Source of the DNA: UMGS1933 sp045593405
Lineage (GTDB): Bacteria; Bacillota; Clostridia; TANB77; CAG-508
NCBI GenBank assembly: GCA_045593405.1
Contig: JAZNWN010000035.1
Span: forward strand, 1 to 25,593
Direction: 5' to 3'
DNA: 25,593 bases
Under the pieces are notes generated by a model, which saw only the letters and a list, made by a program, of their open reading frames with translations, was not told the origin of the DNA and did no database searches. Made by a program: the position numbers and the translations under genes. Below are positions 7,884-15,400 of the stretch, piece after piece. Within the stretch, counting starts at the first letter, position 1; every line of letters starts with the position of its first letter.

Positions 7884-8576
7884 TTAATTTGACGTAGGAT
7901 TTGTTATATGCATTAAATCTTCTTCATGATAAAATTTCTTATAAAATGAATTTGCATTACATACATTTCCTAAATGATTAATAAATTGTAAATTAACAAC
8001 AGATTTACTAATAACATCATTTGTTTTTACATTTTTAAAGAAAATTTCTTTTCTATTTTGTTCAAATAAAATATTGTTATTTGGAACTTCTAGTTTATTT
8101 GAAGAAGTAATTAAAGTAGAAGTTTGAGTGATTTTATGTTTTCTAATAAGTTCAACTTCATATTCAGAGTTACTATCTGGAATATCAAAATACCAGCTAT
8201 TAGCAAAATCGTTAATTTCAACTTCAAAAGAATAATTTTTAGTTTTATTTTTTACTATTAAAAAGGGAGTGGTAGTTTCAAAAAAGTCATTTCCATTTTC
8301 CTCAAAATATTTTTTCTTGTCAGCTTCAGAAATTTCCCAATAAACAAATAGTTTTTTTGGTGTTTGGAAAAGAAGTTTAACAGTAGTTTTGTTATATGTA
8401 TTAGGTAAATCGTAATATTCTATTATATTATTAACTGTTTTTTTACTAGATTTTTTTGTGGCACTAGAAGCTTTTCGAGTAGCAGTTTTTTTAGTAGTTG
8501 TTTTCTTTTTAGCTGTAGTTTTAGAAACAGTATTTTTTTTGATCCCTTCATTTTTAGTAGATTCGGATTTTGCCAT
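7884..8576 (-). CDS. DUF4912 protein with lysine/threonine-rich tail
   Basis: A 230-residue protein. Residues about 10-47 are a low-complexity basic tail of Lys, Thr, Ser and Ala, like bacterial histone H1-like tails. The rest is a DUF4912 domain: LPNTYNKTTVKLLFQTPKKL, then FVYWEIS and, later, SWYFDIPDSNSEYEVELI, the family's typical segments. DUF4912 proteins are often next to GH57/DUF1957 enzymes, as here; their function is not established. The frame extends 13 codons further, but ATG 8576 has AAGGAGGT just upstream and is the better start. The final codons run into the repeat at 7852-7881. Confidence 0.8.
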   Translation of the reverse strand: MAKSESTKNEGIKKNTVSKTTAKKKTTTKKTATRKASSATKKSSKKTVNNIIEYYDLPNTYNKTTVKLLFQTPKKLFVYWEISEADKKKYFEENGNDFFETTTPFLIVKNKTKNYSFEVEINDFANSWYFDIPDSNSEYEVELIRKHKITQTSTLITSSNKLEVPNNNILFEQNRKEIFFKNVKTNDVISKSVVNLQFINHLGNVCNANSFYKKFYHEEDLMHITNPTSN

Positions 8577-8701
8577 AAAAACCTCCTTGCTGTAGAGTGA
8601 GAGCCACTCTGACAATGATTTATTTATTCATATAAAAATATTATTCAAGTTATTATAATATAGTATATCAAAAGCAGAATAAATTCAAGATAAAAATTGA
8701 C

Positions 8702-8739
8702 AAAAAATAAAAAACTTAAATTGAAGTTTTTTATTTTTT
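8702..8739. other. 16-bp perfect AT-rich inverted repeat
   Basis: AAAAAATAAAAAACTT (8702-8717) and AAGTTTTTTATTTTTT (8724-8739) are perfect complements around a six-base loop. It lies between the divergent DUF4912 and uppS genes, upstream of the proposed uppS promoter. With its T run it looks like an intrinsic terminator, but no gene on the plus strand ends nearby. Confidence 0.5.
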
Positions 8740-8760
8740 ATTTTTTATTTTCAAAAACCT

Positions 8761-8789
8761 TTCATTTTTTTTATATTCTATGATACAAT
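8761..8789 (+). promoter_or_regulatory. Putative uppS promoter
   Basis: TTCATT (8761-8766) and an extended -10 TGATACAAT (TACAAT at 8784-8789) with 17-bp spacing, about 30 bases before uppS. The -35 is poor; the extended -10 is the main support. Confidence 0.45.
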
Positions 8790-8818
8790 AATACAAAATG
8801 AAATTTGGGGGAATTTAA

Positions 8819-9559
8819 ATGGAAGAAATAGATGTACAAAATTTGCCTAAACATATTGCAATTATTATGGATGGAAATAGGAGATGGGCAAAAAACAATG
8901 GTTTGTCTACAAAAGAAGGGCATAAAGCTGGTTCAAAAAATTTAGAGAACATAGCAAGATTTTGTAACAAAATAGGAATAAAATATCTAACAGTGTATGC
9001 TTTTTCAACAGAAAACTGGAAGAGAAGTCAAACAGAAGTATCTGCATTAATGTTTATTCTAAAAGCAAACTTAGATGCAATGTTAAGAAGAATGGACACA
9101 GAAAATATAAGAATTAGAGTAATTGGAGAAAAAGAGAATATTCCAGATGACATTAAACCAAGAATAGATAAATTAGTAAAAAAAACAAAAGATAATACGG
9201 GTCTTACTCTAAATATTGCATTTAACTATGGGGGAAGAGCCGAATTAGTACATGCAACAAAAGTTATAGCAGAGAAGGTAAAAAAAGGTGAACTTTCATT
9301 AGAAGATATAAACGAAGATACTATTTCTGAAAACATATATACAGGAGGTCAACCAGATCCAGATTTAATGATAAGAACAAGTAAAGAGCTTAGAACAAGT
9401 AACTTTTTACCATGGCAACTTACATATACAGAATTTTACTTTCCAGATAAACATTGGCCAGAATTTTCAGAAGAAGATTTGCTAGAAGCAATAAAAATAT
9501 ATCAAGGAAGAAATAGAAGATTTGGGGGCCGCCCAGAAGAGAAAACTAAAAATGCATAA
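8819..9559 (+). CDS. uppS: Undecaprenyl diphosphate synthase
   Basis: Cis-prenyltransferase that builds the C55 lipid carrier from farnesyl diphosphate and isopentenyl diphosphate for peptidoglycan synthesis. The 246-residue protein has the family start HIAIIMDGNRRWAKNNG with catalytic D18, the FSTENW motif near residue 63, LNIAFNYGGRAEL near 134, and the C-terminal PDLMIRTSKELRTSNFLPWQ and YTEFYFPDKHWPEF motifs. In most relatives the RTS is followed by GE; here it is KE, with the flanking Arg and Glu kept. GGGGG lies at 8807-8811 before the ATG. It heads the uppS-cdsA-rseP-polC run; pyrH and frr, usual neighbours upstream, are not here. Confidence 0.96.
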   Translation: MEEIDVQNLPKHIAIIMDGNRRWAKNNGLSTKEGHKAGSKNLENIARFCNKIGIKYLTVYAFSTENWKRSQTEVSALMFILKANLDAMLRRMDTENIRIRVIGEKENIPDDIKPRIDKLVKKTKDNTGLTLNIAFNYGGRAELVHATKVIAEKVKKGELSLEDINEDTISENIYTGGQPDPDLMIRTSKELRTSNFLPWQLTYTEFYFPDKHWPEFSEEDLLEAIKIYQGRNRRFGGRPEEKTKNA

Positions 9560-9578
9560 AAATTGGTGATAATAATTA

Positions 9579-9683
9579 GCCGCACGCAGGGGTTTGATTT
9601 TTATTTATGAAGGCAATCCTGGGTGTGGAAATCACGAAAAGGTTGCCGTAAAAAATAAAAACAAACTCCGACGAGATGCGGAG
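9579..9683 (+). ncRNA. Candidate structured leader RNA before cdsA
   Basis: CCGCA (9580-9584) pairs with TGCGG (9677-9681); GGGGTTTG (9589-9596) with CAAACTCC (9662-9669); TTTTTATTT (9598-9606) with AAATAAAAA (9653-9661), leaving A9597 bulged; GGCAATC (9612-9618) with GGTTGCC (9641-9647); GTG (9625-9627) with CAC (9633-9635). The internal loop is CGCA against GACGAGA. A competing hairpin CTCCG (9666-9670)/CGGAG (9679-9683) would break the outer stem and lies 7 bases before the cdsA ribosome-binding site. I could not match it to a known riboswitch class. Confidence 0.55.
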
Positions 9684-9702
9684 GATAAAAAGGAGTAATT
9701 AT

Positions 9703-10506
9703 ATGAAACTACAAAGAATATTAACTGGACTAATAGGGTTTCCAATAGTAGCAGCAATACTAATATTAGGAAACAAATATGTAATAGATGTTATATTTGC
9801 AATAGTAGCAGCAGTCTCAGTACATGAATATTTTGGAGCAATAGAGAAAAAATATAAACCAGTAAAATGGATTGGATATATAGTAGCAATATTAATTGCA
9901 TTTATACATATAATTCCAATAGAAATTTGGACTAAAATTTTAATAATGTTCGTACCAACAAGTATAGTATTATTATTTATAAACATAATAGTAACATCTA
10001 TGAAAATAACACCAAAAGATATATTTGCAACATTTTTTGGAATATGCTATGTAATAGGATTTTTGGTATTTTTACCATTACTATATAGTACTCCGAATGG
10101 TAAATTCTTGATTTGGTATATATTAATAGCAGCATGGGGAACAGACACTTTTGCATATGCAGTAGGAATGAAATTTGGAAAACATAAATTAACAAAAATA
10201 AGTCCTAAGAAATCAATAGAAGGAAGTATAGGTGGAACTATTGGAGCAGTTGTGATTGCATTAATATATACATCTATTGTAAAGCAATATGTAGATTTAG
10301 GTCTTTCATATGTATTTGTAGCAATAGCAACACTAATATTAAGTATACTAAGTCAATTAGGAGACTTATCGGCATCTAGTATAAAAAGAGAAATGGAAAT
10401 AAAGGACTATGGAAATTTAATACCAGGGCATGGTGGAATGCTAGATAGAATAGACAGCATCATATTTGTAGCACCATTTGCATATTTTTTATTAATATTA
10501 TTATAA
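9703..10506 (+). CDS. cdsA: Phosphatidate cytidylyltransferase
   Basis: Integral membrane enzyme making CDP-diacylglycerol from phosphatidic acid and CTP, the branch point to phosphatidylglycerol and cardiolipin. The 267-residue protein has about eight hydrophobic helices and the C-terminal family signature: LGDLSASSIKREMEIKDYGN followed by LIPGHGGMLDRIDSI, which includes the S-x-x-K-R-x4-K-D and H-G-G-x-x-D-R-x-D elements. ATG 9703 has AGGAG at 9691-9695; the ATG at 9676, nine codons earlier, falls inside the leader stem and lacks a ribosome-binding site. It follows uppS after a 143-base leader. The next usual gene, dxr, is absent; a repeat fills the gap to rseP. Confidence 0.95.
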   Translation: MKLQRILTGLIGFPIVAAILILGNKYVIDVIFAIVAAVSVHEYFGAIEKKYKPVKWIGYIVAILIAFIHIIPIEIWTKILIMFVPTSIVLLFINIIVTSMKITPKDIFATFFGICYVIGFLVFLPLLYSTPNGKFLIWYILIAAWGTDTFAYAVGMKFGKHKLTKISPKKSIEGSIGGTIGAVVIALIYTSIVKQYVDLGLSYVFVAIATLILSILSQLGDLSASSIKREMEIKDYGNLIPGHGGMLDRIDSIIFVAPFAYFLLILL

Positions 10507-10517
10507 AGGATAGAAAT

Positions 10518-10655
10518 ACTACGAAGGCTAGACAAGAAACCTCCTTTAACAAGGGAGGTGGCAGCCGAAGGCTGACGGAGGGTTCTTAAAACGTCTCAGA
10601 AAGAACCCCCAGTCGCACTTGCGTGCGCCAGCCCCCTTATTAAAGGGGCTCTTCT
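10518..10655. repeat. Dispersed multi-hairpin repeat, family 2, copy 1
   Basis: Begins with ACTACGAAG, then ACCTCC..GGGAGGT around TTTAACAA, then CAGCC-GAA-GGCTG, GGGTTCTT pairing with AAGAACCC, GCAC-TTGC-GTGC, and a closing CCCCCTTATTAAAGGGG. Shares ACTACGAAG, TTTAACAAGGG and GGGTTCTTAAAA with 11768-11883, but several stems differ in sequence while still pairing. Confidence 0.75.
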
Positions 10656-10700
10656 GTTAAGCCTCTGGAGATTTTTTTGTTATAAGATTATGGAGGCGAA

Positions 10701-11723
10701 ATGTTAAATATATTGTTAAACATAATAAAAATAGCATTTTTATTAGGATTTTTAATATTAATACACGAAGGAGGTCATTTCTTAGTTGCAAAATTTTGTA
10801 AGATAAGAGTAAAAGAATTTGCAATAGGATTTGGCCCTATAATTTGGAAAAAACAAGGGAAAGAAACCAAATATGTACTTCGAGCAATACCTTTAGGAGG
10901 TTTTGTAAACTTGCTAGGAGAAGAGGAAGCAGTAGATGAAGAAGGTTCTTTTAGTAAAGCGGGAACTTTTAAGAAGATTGCAATACTATTAGCAGGTGGA
11001 ATGGTAAATATTATATTTGGTTTAGTTGTTTATTTTGTTTTAACAACAACTACAGCTACTTTCGTATCCACAACTATTGATAAGACTTTTGAAAATTATG
11101 CTGCTGAAAAAGCAGGAATACAAGAAGGAGATAAAATTCTAGAAGTTAATGGAAAAGAAGTAAAAAGAAAAAGTCAAATAGATAAAATATTAGAAAAAAA
11201 CAATGGAGAAGAAATAAAAGTAGTTATAGAAAGAAATAAAAAACAAATAAATTTAACTTTAATTCCAACATTAGAAGAAAATGAAAACATAACAAGAAAA
11301 TATTACTTAGGAGTAATTTTTAAAGTTGCAGAAGATAGTTTTGTAGGGAATATTTATTATGGATTTTGGGATACAGTAGAATTTTCAACTTCTATATTAG
11401 ATAGTTTAAAACAATTATTTGTTGGAAATGTTGGAGTAGACCAATTAACTGGACCAGTAGGAATATCAGAAGTAGTTATACAAACTAAAAATTCAACACA
11501 ATTCATATACATTTTAGCATTAATATCATTATCTTTAGGAGTAACAAACCTATTACCGATACCTCCTTTAGATGGTGGAAAGATTTTACTAGTAGCAATA
11601 GAAGGAATTATAAGAAGACCAATAAAAGAGAAAATAAATGTAGCAATACAAATGACAGGCTTTTTCTTAATAATGGGATTAGCAGTATTAGTTACTTACA
11701 ATGACGTATTAAGGATTTTTTAA
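10701..11723 (+). CDS. rseP: Site-2 protease RseP/RasP
   Basis: Intramembrane zinc metalloprotease of the S2P family, which cleaves anti-sigma factors and leftover signal peptides within the membrane. The 340-residue protein has the zinc site HEGGH (H22, E23, H26) in the first transmembrane helix, a single PDZ domain at about 110-190 (AEKAGIQEGDKILEVNG), and the second metal/active-site motif NLLPIPPLDGGK near residue 286 (Asp is the third ligand). TGGAGG lies 4 bases before the ATG. It is in its normal place after cdsA, but the genes that usually flank it, dxr and ispG, are missing. The substrate in this organism is not shown by the window. Confidence 0.95.
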   Translation: MLNILLNIIKIAFLLGFLILIHEGGHFLVAKFCKIRVKEFAIGFGPIIWKKQGKETKYVLRAIPLGGFVNLLGEEEAVDEEGSFSKAGTFKKIAILLAGGMVNIIFGLVVYFVLTTTTATFVSTTIDKTFENYAAEKAGIQEGDKILEVNGKEVKRKSQIDKILEKNNGEEIKVVIERNKKQINLTLIPTLEENENITRKYYLGVIFKVAEDSFVGNIYYGFWDTVEFSTSILDSLKQLFVGNVGVDQLTGPVGISEVVIQTKNSTQFIYILALISLSLGVTNLLPIPPLDGGKILLVAIEGIIRRPIKEKINVAIQMTGFFLIMGLAVLVTYNDVLRIF

Positions 11724-11741
11724 TAAGTTATGCAACAATAA

Positions 11742-11776
11742 TGTAGGGGCGTGCATTGCACGTCCGCACTACGAAG
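11742..11776. repeat. Short TGTAGGGG hairpin repeat
   Basis: TGTAGGGGCGTGCATTGCAC followed by GTCCGCACTACGAAG. The inner palindrome is GTGCATTGCAC. The ACTACGAAG tail is shared with the family 2 repeat that begins at once after it. Confidence 0.7.
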
Positions 11777-11787
11777 ACTTTTCAAAA

Positions 11788-11883
11788 AAGCCCCTTTAAC
11801 AAGGGGGCTGTCACCGATAGGTGACTGGGGGTTCTTAAAAAATTGATATAAAAGTCCCCCTCACCAATTACGGTGAAGGGGAA
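11788..11883. repeat. Dispersed multi-hairpin repeat, family 2, copy 2
   Basis: AGCCCC..GGGGGCT around TTTAACAA, then GTCACC-GATA-GGTGAC, GGGGGTTCTTAAAA, and CCCCCTCACC-AATTAC-GGTGAAGGGG. It ends eight bases before the stop codon of the minus-strand 93-residue gene. Confidence 0.75.
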
Positions 11884-11890
11884 GAAAGGA

Positions 11891-12172
11891 TTACTTTTTC
11901 CAATTGGGAACAATTGAATACAAGCTACGTTCGCCGACTTGATGTTGGTATTCGATGTGAAAATTGTATTCGCTTAGAAACCGCTGAATTGTAAGGATTT
12001 CGACACGATTTAGCTTTATGGGAAAAGCTAAACCATAACTACCGCTTTTACAGTTTTCACTGACAAGTTGATCTACAATTGAGTTTATGATGCTGTCAGC
12101 AAAAATAGATTTTATGCCTAAAGCAGCGAGCTGGTTGGAGAATTTCTCCAAATCTTTTTCAATGTCTAACAT
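11891..12172 (-). CDS. Small hypothetical protein, GC-richer than surroundings
   Basis: A 93-residue protein I do not recognise. It starts MLDIEKDLEKFSNQLAALGI, is mostly helical in appearance for the first 40 residues, and has a mixed second half ending SLYSIVPNWKK; no signal peptide or membrane segment. An AAAGGA lies before its ATG at usual spacing, and codon content looks coding. Its base composition (roughly 40% G+C) is clearly above the flanking rseP and polC genes, and it lies on the opposite strand of an otherwise plus-strand cluster, squeezed between repeats. Together these suggest recent acquisition. No neighbour suggests a role. Confidence 0.6.
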   Translation of the reverse strand: MLDIEKDLEKFSNQLAALGIKSIFADSIINSIVDQLVSENCKSGSYGLAFPIKLNRVEILTIQRFLSEYNFHIEYQHQVGERSLYSIVPNWKK

Positions 12173-12266
12173 AAAAATCCTTTCTCATAAATAGTAGTTT
12201 AAATAGGACTACTGACCTAAAATCTTATAAATTATAACATAAGATTAACATAATTGCAAATATGTA

Positions 12267-12345
12267 TGTAGGGGTCGGTCTTGACCGACCCGTAATAATA
12301 AAATATATTTAATACAATTTCGGGCTGGTCAAGACCAGCCCCTAC
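12267..12345. repeat. Paired TGTAGGGG hairpin repeat (79 bp)
   Basis: TGTAGGGG at 12267 and CCCCTACA ending at 12345. Left hairpin GGTCGGTC/GACCGACC around TT; right hairpin GGGCTGGTC/GACCAGCCC around AA. An AT-rich spacer separates them. The two stems differ by changes on both arms. Confidence 0.8.
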
Positions 12346-12360
12346 AAAAAATAAATCAAA

Positions 12361-12384
12361 TGTAGGGGCGCATGATTGCGCCCA
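12361..12384. repeat. Short TGTAGGGG hairpin repeat before polC
   Basis: TGTAGGGGCGCATGATTGCG then CCCA; the inner stem is GGCGCA/TGCGCC with a short loop. It is followed by CCAAACACC-type sequence resembling the CAAACACAAAACAC flank of the MITE-like element at 24841. Confidence 0.7.
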
Positions 12385-12442
12385 GAATAACCAAACACCA
12401 AAAACAAAACACCAAACACAATAAAAGGAGCGAAAAACACAC

Positions 12443-15400
12443 ATGTCAAACACAGTAAGAGAAGTATTTAATGATTATACTAAAGGCAGAAATATTTTAG
12501 ATGCTGTAATTGAGAATGTAAATTTATATAAAAAAACTAATAAATTAGAAATAGATTTAAAAACAGATAAAAAAATAAATGTTGGAGAGATCTATTATTT
12601 TGAAGAGTATCTAAAAAATCAATTTAAAATCGCTACAGTTGATATTGAATTTAATTACACTGTAGATATAGAAAATACAATTGTAGAAGATTGGGAGAAT
12701 ATTGAAAAATATTTATCTAAAAATTTCCCACTTATAAAAACTATCCTTCAAGGAAGTAGAATTGAACTTGAGGGAAATACTGCAACTGTAGTTTTAAAAT
12801 CAACAAATTCTAGTTTCTTACATTCATATAATATAGATAAAGTTTTAGAAGACTTAATTATAAAACTTTATAACAAAAAAATGAAAATCCAATATAAAGA
12901 AGAAGTAGAAGAAGATTACGAAGAAAAACAAAAACAATATTTAGAACAACTTGGAAAAGATGCTTGCCAAACAATAATGGCAAATAATAGAGCAAATATG
13001 GAATTCTTGCAAGCAGAAGCTAAAGAAAATGCTGAGCCTGTAAATAAATTAGAACAAGATGACCCAGTAATAATAGGAAGAAGCGGGAATATTAAAGAAC
13101 AAGTTGTAAAAATTAAAGATTTAACAGCAGATTACGGAAAAGTTGCGCTAGAAGGAAAAGTGATTTCTACAGACTCGAGAGAACTAAAAAATGGAAAAAC
13201 ATTAGCAATGTTTAACCTTTATGATGGGACAAGTACAATTACATGTAAATCTTTCATAGACCCCACAAAACAAGACTTAGAAGGAATATTAAAAAGAATT
13301 AAAAATTCTGGAAGACTAAAAATCCAAGGTAATGCCCAGTATGATAATTTTGCAAAAGAAATTGGAGTTATTGCAAATGTTGTGGTTGAAGTACCAGCAA
13401 TATCTGAAGGGGCAAGAATGGATAATGCCAAAGAAAAAAGAGTAGAACTACATCTGCATACTCAAATGAGCCAAATGGATGCAGTATCTTCTGCCACAGA
13501 TTTAATTAAACGTGCGGCAAAATGGGGGATGAAATCAATTGCTATTACAGACCATGGGGTAGTTCAATCTTTCCCAGAAGCAAATCATGCAGTTGAAGAT
13601 AATAAGTTAGATATAAAAGTAATATATGGAGTAGAAGCATATTTAGTTCCAGATGAAGAAATTCTAGAAGGAGAAGATGGCTACAAAAAAATAAGACCAT
13701 ACCATGCAATAATTTTAGCTAAAAATTATACAGGACTTAGAAATTTATATGAACTTATTTCTGTAACACACTTAAATTACTTCCATAAAAGACCAAGACT
13801 TTTAAAAAGTGTTTTTGATAAATATAGAGAAGGATTAATTTTAGGAAGTGCCTGTGAACAAGGTGAATTATATAGAGCAATAATAAACAAAAAACCAGAA
13901 GAAGAAATAAGAAGAATTGCATCTTATTATGATTATCTAGAGATACAACCACTTGGAAACAACGCTTTCATGCTAAGAGATGGGACAGTATCTAGCATGA
14001 AGGAATTAGAAGATATAAATAAAAAAATAGTAGATTTAGGAGATGAACTTGGAAAATTAACAGTTGCAACATGTGACGTTCACTTCTTGGATCCACAAGA
14101 CGAAATTTATAGAAGAATATTAATGGCGGGACAAGGATTTTCAGATGCTGATAATCAAGCACCATTATATTTAAGAACAACAGAAGAAATGTTAAATGAA
14201 TTCTTATATTTAGGAAACGAAAAATCATATGAAGTTGTTGTAACAAACACAAATAAAATATCAGATATGTGTGAGAAGATTTGCCCAATATCAAAAGAAA
14301 AATGTCCACCAGTAATAGAAGGTGCAGAAGAAGAAATAGAAGAAATTTGTACAAAAAGAGCAAAAGAATTATATGGAGATCCATTGCCAGAAATAGTACA
14401 AGCAAGACTAAGAAGAGAACTAGACTCAATTATAAAAAATGGTTTTTCAACATTATATATAATTGCACAAAGATTAGTTAAAAAGTCTAATGATGATGGT
14501 TATTTGGTTGGATCGAGGGGGTCTGTTGGTTCTTCGTTTGTAGCAAATATGCTTGGTATTACAGAGGTTAATTCACTTATACCACATTACAGATGCCCGA
14601 ATTGTAAATATTCGGATTTTACAGATTATGGGATAGCAAATGGTGTAGATTTACCAGATAAAACATGCCCAGAATGTGGTACAAACCTGTGTAAAGATGG
14701 AATGGATATACCATTTGAAACTTTCTTAGGCTTTAATGGAGATAAAGAACCAGATATAGACTTGAATTTTTCTGGAGAATATCAAGCAAAAATACATAAA
14801 TATGCAGAAGTAATATTCGGAAAAGGAACAACATTTAAAGCAGGAACAGTTGGAACAATAGCAGATAAAACAGCCTTTGGATATGTTAAAAATTATTTTG
14901 AAGAAAGAAATAAGCCAGTTACGAATGCTGAAATATCAAGACTTGTACAAGGGTGTGTGGGAGTAAAAAGAACAACAGGTCAGCATCCAGGAGGGATTAT
15001 AGTTGTACCACATGGAAGACAAATATATGAATTTTGCCCAGTTCAACACCCAGCAGATGATCCAAATTCAGATATTATAACAACACATTTTGATTATCAC
15101 TCAATAGATAAAAACTTATTAAAACTAGATATGTTAGGACACGATGATCCTACAGTTATAAGAATGTTACAAGATTTAACAGGAGTAGACCCTAAAACAA
15201 TACCATTAGATGACAAAGAAACTATGAGTTTATTTACATCAACAAAAGCATTGGGAGTAACAGAAGAACAAATAGAATCTCCAATTGGGAATTATGGGAT
15301 TCCTGAGTATGGAACAAAGTTTGCAAGAGGAATGCTTTTAGATACAAAACCAACAACATTTGAAGAGTTAATTAGAATTTCTGGTTTGTCACATGGTACA

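Noticed and set aside
9579..9683. Identification as guanidine-III riboswitch, twister, hammerhead or SRP RNA
   Set aside because: CCGACGAGATGCGG loosely recalls the guanidine-III consensus, but the required pseudoknot partner and spacing are absent; core motifs of the other classes are missing.
12232..12453. 73-codon minus-strand frame before polC
   Set aside because: It consists of the two TGTAGGGG repeats and overlaps the polC start; not coding in character.
13992..14429. Long leucine-rich minus-strand frame inside polC
   Set aside because: Antisense shadow of an AT-rich gene; composition is the reverse complement of Lys/Glu/Ile codons.
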